The notes beneath the pieces are model-generated. The model ran no database searches and was not told the origin of the DNA. It worked only from the letters and a program-made list of their open reading frames with translations. From contig NZ_WPOO01000010.1 of the NCBI RefSeq assembly GCF_009755265.1, positions 1 to 64,000 on the forward strand: a stretch of DNA of 64,000 nt. Reading direction: 5' to 3'. The position numbers and the translations under genes are program-made. Positions 36,109 to 43,977 of the stretch are shown here, piece by piece; position 1 is the first letter of the stretch, and every line of letters starts with the position of its first letter. The stretch comes from Adlercreutzia rubneri. GTDB lineage: Bacteria; Actinomycetota; Coriobacteriia; Coriobacteriales; Eggerthellaceae.

Positions 36109-36929
36109 CTGCAGCGGTTCCGCCCCCGGCCGGCTGCTCGACTTTGTTCCCAATGCTGGTCAAAAAAGTGGCGGAAACTGCCTTTGCGGAGGCTTTGAGG
36201 GCAGGTTCTGGCCAAAAAGGAGCCGCTGGCTGCATCAGCTTCACGCTGGGCTCAATCGGAGTACTAATCGCGCGCTCCTGAACAGGGAAAACTCCAATCT
36301 GCTATAGAGCTCTTTTCGAAAAAACAAGGTAGTGGGCAAAATAAGGGCGATAGCTGCCAGCTAGCGTGGCATTTTTGGCCAAAAGAATTCATGAGGCGCG
36401 CCAGAGGATCCTGATTTGTCGGTCGCGCTCTGCTGCATGTGTTGCCGAGCACGCTCCTCTTGTGTCTCGTCGAGCCCTGCGCGCCTTGCTGCTCGCGCCC
36501 CGCCGCAAGCTTCGTCGAGCGCACCCCGCTGCGGATCCAGATATCTTTCAGAGCAATTGCGTGGAATGCCGTGAATGTGCGGATCTTGTGCAGTGGGTGC
36601 TCGCCGAAGAAGAGCAACGAGAAATTTGTTCCTGAAGTATTTTGCGTTTTGGGAACGGCACGACGATCGGCTTGCGTGGTTGTTGATAACTCCCCTCATG
36701 TGACCTCGTGCTTTGAAAACTTCAACGCAATGTCTCGTTTCATTCCCGATGGAGTCCCGACTGGCGCCGGGGATGACGGCAAAATGCACCCCTAGTCAAT
36801 TGCCTGCTTCTGGCATAGAGTACGCGGAACACTTTCCTCTCGCCCGTTGCGTCGGATCGCTCAAGCTGCGCGCTGCGGAGGCGAAACGAAGCGAGAGGCG
36901 GTTGTTCAAACGATGGGAAGGGGAGGTTC
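36109..36929. other. Gene-poor island, left part
   Basis: No coding region here is convincing. The stretch is lower in GC and contains repeated TGGYCAAAAA-type motifs (near 36155, 36211) and a perfect palindrome TTTTGGCCAAAA at 36373-36384. On the minus strand around 36740-36790 a GTCATCCCCGGCGCCAGTCG-type sequence recalls dispersed repeats that other genomes translate as VIPxxxG. The DNA looks like eroded intergenic or mobile material inserted between the PPDK regulator and ppdK. Confidence 0.5.
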
Positions 36930-37949
36930 ATGCGCGTTGCTCTCTACGGCGAGTCGGCATTCGCCTACTATCTCGTTGCGGGCGATGCGCCTTCTGCGGT
37001 GGCGCCCCCCAGCGTCCTTGATAAATCCTGCTACCCTACGCAGGCTACCCTGGACTATGTGCGTGAGCGAATGCCTTACCTTACGCGCCCCGTGCATTGC
37101 TTGGTTCCTAAGTGGGAGCGCTGCACCCTCGATGATGTGCATCTGCATGGCTCGTCGTATCCCTATCGATCGGGATCCTTTTTGCGCATCGATCATGGCG
37201 TTATTGTTTCGTGTCCCGAATTATGCTTTCTTCAGCTGGCCCAGAGCCTCGATCTTCTCCCGCTGATTCAAGCGGGATGCTTTCTGTGCGGGACTTTCGG
37301 CCTCGATCCCTCGGTGCCGTCGGGGCTTATGGGACGAACCCCGTTGACAAGCCCTCGACGCATCGGCGCCTATCTCGAGCGATGCCCAGGTCACGATGGC
37401 CTTGCACGTGCACGGGAGGCTCTGCGGTTTGTCTGTGCCGAGGCAGCATCGCCGCCTGAAGTGTTCATGCGACTTGTGCTCGGACTCCCAGCACGGTTGG
37501 GCGGTTTCGGATTGAGCGGGTCGGTGATGAACAGGCGCATTAAGCCGTCGAAGCGGGCAAAAGCGCTTGCTGGACGGGAGAGCTTGGTTCCAGACCTGTA
37601 TTTGCCGGACTGCAAGCTCGACATTGAATTCGATTCGAATGCCGAGCATCTTACGGCGCGCCAGGCGACGCTTGACGCGACAAAGCGCATGGCGCTGGAA
37701 AGTGACGGCCTGAAGGTAATCACCGTTACAACTTCGCAGTTGGCCAGCGCTTCGGCTATGCGCCACGTCGCCCAGGAGGCGCACGCAAGACGAGGCACGC
37801 GATTACGCTTGCGCTGCAAGAACTTCGCATTAAGGCAAAAACGACTCTATCAGCTGAGATGGTCCATGGACGATTATCTCGACGAGGGGTGGGTTGCGGC
37901 GCAGCGGTCTTGCTGTCGGTCAAGCGCGCTGCACGTAGAGGTGTTTTAG
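36930..37949 (+). CDS. AbiEi-like / DUF559 (Vsr-like endonuclease fold) orphan protein
   Basis: Protein of 339 residues, not firmly recognised. The middle (LTRPVHCLVPKWERCTL, VHLHGSSYPYRSGS, then GVIVSCPELCFLQLAQSLD) resembles the domain after the HTH in AbiEi-type proteins. The C-terminal part (SLVPDLYLPDCKLDIEFDSN, AEH, then DATKRMALESDGLKVITVT) matches the pattern of DUF559/Vsr-like nuclease folds: an acidic EFDS followed by H, then a Lys/Arg helix and a final strand. No wHTH and no obvious toxin partner (AbiEii) is nearby. GGGAAGGGGAGG precedes the ATG. Codon use is less GC-rich than its neighbours, which suggests transfer. Confidence 0.65.
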   Translation: MRVALYGESAFAYYLVAGDAPSAVAPPSVLDKSCYPTQATLDYVRERMPYLTRPVHCLVPKWERCTLDDVHLHGSSYPYRSGSFLRIDHGVIVSCPELCFLQLAQSLDLLPLIQAGCFLCGTFGLDPSVPSGLMGRTPLTSPRRIGAYLERCPGHDGLARAREALRFVCAEAASPPEVFMRLVLGLPARLGGFGLSGSVMNRRIKPSKRAKALAGRESLVPDLYLPDCKLDIEFDSNAEHLTARQATLDATKRMALESDGLKVITVTTSQLASASAMRHVAQEAHARRGTRLRLRCKNFALRQKRLYQLRWSMDDYLDEGWVAAQRSCCRSSALHVEVF

Positions 37950-38188
37950 CGGGGGTGCCCAGCCACGGGCTCTGATCGCTAGCGTTGCTCGGGTACTTTC
38001 TGGACAAAAAAGCATTGCGAACTGGCAGTTAAGACGGGAAAATTGACCACTGTCTTCAGCTGGGAAAAGAAGGGTTATCAAAAGGCCAGGTCACGGGCTT
38101 GTGGTAGAGGACGGAGATGCGATTTGCGCGTCGCTTTTGCAGCTGAGGAATGCTTTTTGGCCAAAACCCACGAAGATGGCTTGCCAAA

Positions 38189-38248
38189 ATGCAGTCAGCG
38201 CCACTTTTTTGGCCCGTGATGCAGTTAACGCCGATTTTCTGGCCGTGG
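38189..38248 (+). repeat. Two imperfect 30-bp direct repeats
   Basis: Units at 38189-38218 and 38219-38248 both run ATGCAGT(C/T)A(G/A)CGCC, an A/T-rich centre, then TGGCC and GTG. The TTTTTTGGCC core matches the motif repeated elsewhere in this island. Confidence 0.7.
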
Positions 38249-38543
38249 AGGGCTTGCATCGAAATGCGGCTGTATGCCACTGTGTCTATTTCCTAGACTG
38301 TTCAGACTGTCGTGTGCCGCTGTGCTCGTTGTCCAGAGTGTTTTTCCTGCTGCGTTTCTTGAGCGCCATTGTCTCGGGCGAATGATGCACCATCGGCAGA
38401 TGAGCGGGGAGAGTTGGGGTTGCAAACGACCGCTTGTGAGATTTTGGGGTACTGCGGCCTGATGGGGGAGGGGAATCGCGAAATAGGCGAGATTATCCCT
38501 TATAATTGAAGCCAACTTGTTTCGTTTCGGTGTTCAGGCAACA

Positions 38544-38615
38544 GGGATGTCCGCGATTCGGGGATGTCCGCGATGTTCGGGATATCCACGATGCTCGGGG
38601 ATGCCCGCGATGTGC
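38544..38615 (+). repeat. Four imperfect 17-19-bp tandem repeats
   Basis: The unit is about GGGATGTCCGCGATGTTC. Four diverging copies run head to tail. The block is non-coding as far as can be seen and lies 214 bp upstream of ppdK. Confidence 0.75.
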
Positions 38616-38828
38616 CTGCGGCTAAGCTCGGAACGAAGCGGGGCGCCTTGTCCGGCTCGGCTGGCATGGCGGGAAAGGCAGCTGCGGCAATCGCGCGCTG
38701 TCGGCAGGGGCGCTCGCGTCGCCGCGAAGGCGAAGCGGGGCGCATCGGCCGGCGTCGCGGGCGGGGTTCGCGGTAAGGCAATCGCGGCGCGCACAAGGGG
38801 CGTCGCTTAAGCTTTAAGGAGAAGTAAG

Positions 38829-41546
38829 GTGACAGAAGCAGTGAAGCGCGTCTACGCCTTCGGCAAGGACGCCAACGGGAACAATGTGACCGAGGGCAAC
38901 ACCGAGATGAAGTGGGTGCTCGGCGGCAAGGGCGCGAACCTCGCCGAGATGGCCAACATCGGGCTGCCGGTGCCTCCCGGATTCACCATCACGTGCCAAA
39001 CCTGCATGGAGTACGCCAACGCCGGCAACGTGTGGCCGGAAGGCGCGCTCGACACCATCGCCGAGTACCGCGCCGACCTGGAGGAGCGCATGGGCAAGCG
39101 CCTCGGCGACGCCGAGGACCCGCTGCTCGTGTCCGTTCGCTCCGGCGCCCCCTTCTCCATGCCCGGCATGATGGACACCGTGCTGAACCTCGGCCTTAAC
39201 GACGAGTCCATCAACGGCCTCATCAAGCAGACCGACAACCCGCGCTTCGCTTGGGACTCCTACCGCCGCTTCATCCAGATGTTCTCCAACGTCGTGATGG
39301 GCCTCGACGGCGATCTGTTCGAGAACGCCATCGTCGCCATGAAAAACGACCGCGGCGTCGCCTCCGACACCGATCTGACTGCCGAGGACCTGCAGGAGCT
39401 CGTCGACGAGTTCAAGGCCATCTTCGCCGAGAACGTCGACGGCGAGGCCTATCCGTCGCTCGTGGTGGACGGGGAAGTGGCCTTCCCGCAGGATCCCATG
39501 GTGCAGCTGCAGCTGGCCATCGAGGCCGTCTTCGGCTCTTGGAACAATCCGCGCGCGGTTCTCTACCGCCAGAAGGAGAAGATCGCCGACGATCTGGGCA
39601 CCGCCGTCAACGTGCAGTCCATGGTGTTCGGCAACAAGGGCGACACCTCTGCCACGGGCGTGGCCTTCACCCGCAACCCCGCCAACGGCGAGCGCGAGTT
39701 CTACGGCGACTACCTGGTGAACGCCCAGGGCGAGGACGTCGTGGCCGGCATCCGCAACACGAGCCCCATCGCCGATCTGAAGACCGTCGAAGGTTTGGAA
39801 GAGGCCGGCGCCCAGCTCGAGGAGATCTTCGACGTGCTGGAGAATCACTTCCGCGATATGTGCGACATCGAGTTCACCATCGAGCAGGGCAAGCTGTGGA
39901 TGCTGCAGACCCGCGCCGGCAAGCGCACCGCCGCGGCCGCTCTGCGCATCGCCATCGAGATGGAGAAGGAAGGCCTCATCACCAAGGAGGAGGCCATCAT
40001 GCGCGTGGCCCCCGACCAGCTCGACCAGCTGCTGCACCCGCAGTTCGACAAGAACGCCACCTACGACGTGGTGGCCCGCGGCCTGAACGCGAGTCCGGGC
40101 GCCGCGGTGGGCGAAGCCGTCTTCTCCGCCGCCGACGCCGTGGCCGCCGCCGAGGCCGGCCGCAAGTGCGTGCTGGTGCGCTGGGAGACCAACCCCGACG
40201 ACCTGGCCGGCATGATCGCCGCCGAGGGCATTCTCACCTCCCATGGCGGCAAGACGAGCCACGCGGCCGTCATCGCCCGCGGCATGGGCGCGCCGTGCGT
40301 GTGCGGCGTGGAGGCGCTGAAGATCGACGCCGCCAAGAAGGAGGCCGCCATCGCCGGCACCGACCTGGTCATCCGCGAGGGCGACATGATCTCCATCGAC
40401 GGCACCACGGGCATCGTGGTCCTCGGCGCGGTGGAACTGGTCATGCCCGAGCTCACCGGCGATTTGGACACCATCCTGGAGTGGGCCGACGAGGTTCGCA
40501 CCCTGGGCGTGCGCGCCAACGCCGACAACCCCGAGGACGCCCAGCTCTCCCGCGACTTCGGCGCCGAGGGCATCGGCCTTTGCCGCACCGAGCACATGTT
40601 CCTGGGCGATCGCAAGCAGATCATCCAGACCTTCATTCTGAACGACGACGAGCTCATCCGCGAGAAGGCCGTCGCCGATCTGTTCGAGGCCCAGGTGGGC
40701 GACTTCTACGGCATGTTCAAGGCCATGGACGGCCTGCCGGTGATCGTGCGCCTGCTCGACCCGCCGCTGCACGAGTTTTTGGAGAGCCCGCGCGAGCTGG
40801 CTGTTGAGATCGCCAAGATGGAGGCGACCGGCGCCGCCCCCGACGCCATCGCCGAGAAGCGCGACCTGCTCGAGAAGATCGACGGCTTCGCGGAGCAGAA
40901 CCCGATGCTCGGCATGCGCGGCTGCCGTCTGGGCATCGTGTACCCCATCCTCCCCGAGATGCAGGTGCGCGCCATCGCCACGGCCTGCGCTCGTCTACAG
41001 AAGGAAGGCTTCTCGCCGAAGCCCGAGATCATGATCCCGCTCGTGTCCGTGCTGCCCGAGCTCGCGAAGCTGCGCGGCGTGGCCGAGGCCGTCATCGCTG
41101 ACGTGTCCGCTGCGGAGGGCGTCGAGCTGGATATCCCCGTTGGCACGATGATCGAGCTGCCGCGCGCGGCCGTCACCGCCAACGAGATCGCCACCGAGGC
41201 CGACTTCTTCTCCTTCGGCACCAACGACCTCACCCAGACCACCTTCGGCTTCAGCCGCGACGACGTGGAGGGCGAGTTCGTCCCGCAGTACCTCAACGAG
41301 CACCTGCTGCCGTACAACCCCTTCGCCACGATTGACGCCGGTGTGGCGAAGCTCGTGGAAATGGGTGTGGCGCTGGGGCATGAGGGCAACCCCGATCTCG
41401 TCTGCGGCGTCTGCGGCGAGCACGGCGGCGACCCGGAGAGCATCCACACGTTCAACCGCATCGGTCTGGACTACGTGAGCTGCTCGCCCTATCGCGTGCC
41501 GGTGGCCCGTCTGGCCGCTGCCCAGGTAGCCATCAAGCAGCGCTAG
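38829..41546 (+). CDS. ppdK: Pyruvate, phosphate dikinase
   Basis: Interconverts pyruvate, ATP and Pi with PEP, AMP and PPi (905 residues, normal length). The N-terminal nucleotide-binding domain has KWVLGGKGANLAEMANIGLP and FSMPGMMDTVLNLGLND. The swivelling His domain has GGKTSHAAVIARGMGAPCV, with the catalytic His and the regulated Thr just before it. The C-terminal barrel ends GVCGEHGGDPESI and YVSCSPYRVPVARLAAAQ. The GTG start follows AAGGAGAAGTAAG. Its regulator gene lies upstream across the island. A terminator follows 26 bases after the stop. Confidence 0.96.
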   Translation: MTEAVKRVYAFGKDANGNNVTEGNTEMKWVLGGKGANLAEMANIGLPVPPGFTITCQTCMEYANAGNVWPEGALDTIAEYRADLEERMGKRLGDAEDPLLVSVRSGAPFSMPGMMDTVLNLGLNDESINGLIKQTDNPRFAWDSYRRFIQMFSNVVMGLDGDLFENAIVAMKNDRGVASDTDLTAEDLQELVDEFKAIFAENVDGEAYPSLVVDGEVAFPQDPMVQLQLAIEAVFGSWNNPRAVLYRQKEKIADDLGTAVNVQSMVFGNKGDTSATGVAFTRNPANGEREFYGDYLVNAQGEDVVAGIRNTSPIADLKTVEGLEEAGAQLEEIFDVLENHFRDMCDIEFTIEQGKLWMLQTRAGKRTAAAALRIAIEMEKEGLITKEEAIMRVAPDQLDQLLHPQFDKNATYDVVARGLNASPGAAVGEAVFSAADAVAAAEAGRKCVLVRWETNPDDLAGMIAAEGILTSHGGKTSHAAVIARGMGAPCVCGVEALKIDAAKKEAAIAGTDLVIREGDMISIDGTTGIVVLGAVELVMPELTGDLDTILEWADEVRTLGVRANADNPEDAQLSRDFGAEGIGLCRTEHMFLGDRKQIIQTFILNDDELIREKAVADLFEAQVGDFYGMFKAMDGLPVIVRLLDPPLHEFLESPRELAVEIAKMEATGAAPDAIAEKRDLLEKIDGFAEQNPMLGMRGCRLGIVYPILPEMQVRAIATACARLQKEGFSPKPEIMIPLVSVLPELAKLRGVAEAVIADVSAAEGVELDIPVGTMIELPRAAVTANEIATEADFFSFGTNDLTQTTFGFSRDDVEGEFVPQYLNEHLLPYNPFATIDAGVAKLVEMGVALGHEGNPDLVCGVCGEHGGDPESIHTFNRIGLDYVSCSPYRVPVARLAAAQVAIKQR

Positions 41547-41572
41547 GCGTCTGCTGAACAAGCTTGAGTCCC

Positions 41573-41607
41573 GAGGGCCGCTCCGCACGACGGGGCGGTC
41601 CTCTTTT
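41573..41607 (+). terminator. Terminator after ppdK
   Basis: GAGGGCCGCTCCG (41573-41585) and CGGGGCGGTCCTC (41591-41603) pair with two mismatches or wobbles around CACGA, followed by TTTT. Confidence 0.85.
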
Positions 41608-41609
41608 GC

Positions 41610-41637
41610 TTGACAGCGCGAACGAGGGCGCTATAAT
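41610..41637 (+). promoter_or_regulatory. Consensus promoter of the antitoxin RNA: TTGACA-N16-TATAAT
   Basis: Both hexamers are perfect sigma-70 consensus (41610-41615 and 41632-41637). This is the strongest-looking promoter in the window, yet no plus-strand ORF starts close downstream: mtnA begins 290 bp later. It would start an RNA near 41644. Confidence 0.8.
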
Positions 41638-41643
41638 CGCAAC

Positions 41644-41750
41644 TGAAATGGCAGGTGGACACCTTGGGTAGGACGGCCGCCTCTCATTGTCACATTACGT
41701 GAAGAGGGGCCGTTCCGCTGCTGGTGGGACGGCTCTTCTACTCTTTTCTT
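41644..41750 (+). ncRNA. Putative antisense antitoxin RNA of a type I toxin-antitoxin locus
   Basis: Predicted transcript from the consensus promoter, ending near the hairpin formed by GAAGAGGGGCCGTTCC (41701-41716) and GGGACGGCTCTTCT (41726-41739), followed by ACTCTTTTCTT. A competing stem pairs GGACGGCCGCCTCT (41671-41684) with AGAGGGGCCGTTCC. The last part of the RNA is complementary to the stop region and 3' end of the minus-strand peptide gene at 41738-41830. This matches the convergent layout of known type I loci. The exact ends are inferred. It could instead be a leader RNA of mtnA. Confidence 0.55.
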
Positions 41751-41830
41751 CGACTCAAAAGGTCTACCGTCAAGCGTATGAGCTCAATTACTATTAAGCA
41801 GAACGCGAATAGCTCTTGCAAAGAAACCAT
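41738..41830 (-). CDS. Putative type I toxin: 30-residue hydrophobic membrane peptide
   Basis: Reads MVSLQELFAFCLIVIELIRL then a TVDLL stretch and a basic SRRKE tail. This is one membrane helix and a charged end, like Fst/TxpA and holin-like toxins; the LFxFC start resembles many small Firmicutes toxins from memory. On the minus strand GGAAGGAG lies five bases before the ATG, and CTTC-TTCG-GAAG folds over that site (about 41838-41851), as expected for a toxin whose translation is restrained. The -10 candidate is TATATT (41882-41877). A consensus promoter drives an RNA into its 3' end from the opposite side. It is too short for ordinary gene calling. Confidence 0.6.
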   Translation of the reverse strand: MVSLQELFAFCLIVIELIRLTVDLLSRRKE

Positions 41831-41861
41831 GGTAGCTCCTTCCGAAGAAGAGGCGACCACA

Positions 41862-41911
41862 CCACCTGCCACGATTAATATAGCACAATAGTATCATGCA
41901 CGAAAGTGCTA
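41862..41911 (-). promoter_or_regulatory. Toxin promoter region with shared 5' sequence and inverted repeat
   Basis: The minus-strand -10 TATATT lies at 41882-41877. The predicted transcript begins with GGCAGGTGG (41870 downward). The same TGGCAGGTGG occurs at 41649-41658 near the start of the plus-strand RNA, so both RNAs seem to share their 5' ends. An inverted repeat TAGCAC-N19-GTGCTA (41881-41911), enclosing GCACGAAAGTGC, overlaps this promoter and the mtnA upstream region and may be an operator. Confidence 0.45.
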
Positions 41912-41927
41912 ATATGAAAGATATGAC

Positions 41928-43121
41928 ATGAATCTTGATTTGGGGAACCTGCCGCGGACGATCTGGGTTGAGAAGAGCGAGGGAGGGCCCGTGGTGGGGT
42001 TCGTGGACCAGCGGCTTCTGCCAGATGATCTGGCTCTTGTGCGCACCGCGGACTGGCGCGAGGTCGTGGATGCCGTGAAGACGCTGGCCGTTCGCGGCGC
42101 GCCGGCTATCGGCGTGGCGGGGGCGGCGGCGGTGATGCTGGCCGCCTTCGAGTGCGCGGCGGACGAGAGCGCCGCCAACCTCGTGAGGCAAGGCGATCCG
42201 GAGGCAGGTGGCGGTTTCGGGAGGGAGGGCGCTCGTGCCGATTTCGACCGTCGCTTGGAAGAGGCTGCCCGCGTGATCACCGGGGCGCGGCCGACGGCGG
42301 TCAACTTGTCCTGGGGCGTGCGCAGGGCCGTGGAGGCGGCCCAGGAGGCCCGCAGCGCCGGCAAGACGGCCGCAGAGGCGGCCGAGGCGCTCTACGGGCT
42401 CGCAGGGGCCCTCATTGCCGAGGACGAGGCGGTGAACCGCCGTATCGGCGCCCATGGGGCCATGCTGCTGCGCGAGATTGCGGATAAACGGGACGGGAGG
42501 GGAGACGCCCCGGAGGCCTCCCATGGCATCGACGGCTCTTCGCGCGTGGCCGCACCTGTTCGGCGGCAGGGTCTCAACATCCTCACGCACTGCAACGCGG
42601 GCAGCTTGGCGACGGCTTTCTACGGCACGGCGCTCGGCGTTGTTTATGCGGCTGCGCAAGAAGGGCTTATCAACCGCGTCTATGCCGACGAGACGCGCCC
42701 GGTGAACCAGGGGGCGCGCCTGACGGCGTGGGAGTTGGCGCGCGCTGGGGTGCCGGTGACGCTGCAGTGCGACGATATGGCGGCGTCGCTTATGGCCGAG
42801 GGGAAGGTGGATGCCGTGATCGTCGGGGCCGACCGCATCGCCGCCAACGGGGATACGGCCAACAAGGTGGGCACCTTGGGGCTGGCGATCATGGCTCGTC
42901 ATTTCCAAATTCCGTTTTATGTGGCTGCCCCAAGAAGCACCATCGATTGCATAACGAAGACAGGCGACGACATCTCCATTGAGGAGCGCGATTCGTCCGA
43001 GGTGCTCGCCGAACCCCTCTTCGGCGTTACGGTGCGCAACCCGGCTTTCGATGTGACGCCCTACGCCCTCGTCACGGCCATCATTACCGAAGATGGGATT
43101 TGGAAGCCCCTTGAACTCTAG
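41928..43121 (+). CDS. mtnA: S-methyl-5-thioribose-1-phosphate isomerase
   Basis: Converts methylthioribose 1-phosphate to methylthioribulose 1-phosphate in methionine salvage (397 residues). Catalytic Cys lies in ILTHCNAGSLATAFYGTALG and catalytic Asp in VIVGADRIAANGDTANKVGT. VRGAPAIGVAGA near the N-terminus and the ending FGVTVRNPAFDVTP also fit. A loop of about 30 residues before QGLNILTHC (DKRDGRGDAPEASHGIDG) is longer than usual. No other methionine-salvage gene is nearby, so it may serve purine-ribose salvage or stand alone. The ribosome-binding site is weak (GAAAG). Confidence 0.92.
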   Translation: MNLDLGNLPRTIWVEKSEGGPVVGFVDQRLLPDDLALVRTADWREVVDAVKTLAVRGAPAIGVAGAAAVMLAAFECAADESAANLVRQGDPEAGGGFGREGARADFDRRLEEAARVITGARPTAVNLSWGVRRAVEAAQEARSAGKTAAEAAEALYGLAGALIAEDEAVNRRIGAHGAMLLREIADKRDGRGDAPEASHGIDGSSRVAAPVRRQGLNILTHCNAGSLATAFYGTALGVVYAAAQEGLINRVYADETRPVNQGARLTAWELARAGVPVTLQCDDMAASLMAEGKVDAVIVGADRIAANGDTANKVGTLGLAIMARHFQIPFYVAAPRSTIDCITKTGDDISIEERDSSEVLAEPLFGVTVRNPAFDVTPYALVTAIITEDGIWKPLEL

Positions 43122-43215
43122 AACCCTATAGACAACATAACATTATATGTAATAGTACGTCCCATAGAGAACGGCGCAGTGGGGCGAGGCCTCGTCGCGG
43201 CAGTAAGGGAAGGCT

Positions 43216-43977
43216 ATGATCACACTGGCGGCCGCCTCTCAAAAGGGCGGCGTTGCGAAGGCGACGACCAACTTGGCCATCGGGGCGAAGCTGGTCGAAG
43301 ACGGGGCGCGGGTGCTCTATATCGACCTCGACCCCCAGATGAACCTCTCCACCACGCTGAAGGCTCAGACAGGCGGCGTTCTGTCGTCGCTTGACGTGCT
43401 CACGGGCGAGGCGGGCGTGGCCGCTGCGGCGCAGACCATCGATGGCTACGATGCCGTGCCGGCCAGCCGCCTGAACGGGAAGGCCGACGACCTCATGCCC
43501 TCGGTGGGGAAGGACTACCGCTTGCGCAAGGCGCTGGAGGCCGTCTCCGATCGCTATGACTTCGCGATCCTCGACACGCCGCCGGCGCTCGACACGCTCA
43601 CGGTGAACGCGCTCACGGCGGCCTCCTGGGTAGTCATACCCGCTCAGGCCGATGCCTATTCCCTGGACGGCGTCACCGATTTGGCGGCCACCATCCAGGC
43701 CATCCGCGAGTACACCAATCCCGATCTCAAGATAGCCGGCATCCTGCTGATGCGCTACAACCCGCGCACGCCCATATCGAAGATCATCCGTGAGGACGCC
43801 GAGGCGATGGCGGCCGAACTCGATACCAAGGTGTTCCGCGCCTGGATTCGCGAGGCCACCGTCATCAAGGAGTCCCAAGCGGTGAAACAGTCACTTTTCG
43901 CGTACGCCCCCTCGGCGAAGGTGGCCTACGACTACCGGTTCTTCATCGAGGAGCTGCTGGAGGACATCAATGGCTAA
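43216..43977 (+). CDS. ParA/Soj-family partition ATPase with an altered Walker A
   Basis: Deviant-Walker ATPase of 253 residues, the plasmid/chromosome partition or cargo-positioning type. The usual KGGVGKTT reads KGGVAKATT here (residues 10-18). The signature Lys is kept, but the Gly and the Mg-binding Thr are both Ala (codon GCG 43261-43263). YIDLDPQMNLSTTL and FAILDTPPALDTLTVNAL (Walker B) are intact. The ATG follows AAGGGAAGG. An RHH-like partner gene overlaps by eight bases. A chromosomal orphan of this kind suggests a former plasmid or integrative element. Confidence 0.9.
   Translation: MITLAAASQKGGVAKATTNLAIGAKLVEDGARVLYIDLDPQMNLSTTLKAQTGGVLSSLDVLTGEAGVAAAAQTIDGYDAVPASRLNGKADDLMPSVGKDYRLRKALEAVSDRYDFAILDTPPALDTLTVNALTAASWVVIPAQADAYSLDGVTDLAATIQAIREYTNPDLKIAGILLMRYNPRTPISKIIREDAEAMAAELDTKVFRAWIREATVIKESQAVKQSLFAYAPSAKVAYDYRFFIEELLEDING

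Larger units (their letters stand above)
37950..38828. other. Gene-poor island, right part
   Basis: There is no supported gene. Contents are a second exact TTTTGGCCAAAA palindrome (38155-38166), a 30-bp tandem repeat (38189-38248), an 18-bp tandem repeat (38544-38615) and GC-rich low-complexity DNA up to the ppdK start. Confidence 0.5.

Noticed and set aside
36366..36635. An 89-codon plus-strand ORF in the left part of the island
   Set aside because: It has a GTG start without a ribosome-binding site and no recognisable sequence. Overlapping frames on both strands are equally open.
41784..41895. Longer minus-strand reading frame starting upstream of the toxin ATG in another frame
   Set aside because: Its start would lie upstream of the likely transcription start and it lacks a ribosome-binding site. 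The 30-codon frame has an ideal one.
41644..41927. T-box or SAM-type riboswitch in front of mtnA
   Set aside because: The leader is too short for stem I of a T-box and lacks its GGUGG-ACCGCG box; no S-box motif was seen. The convergent peptide gene explains the RNA better.
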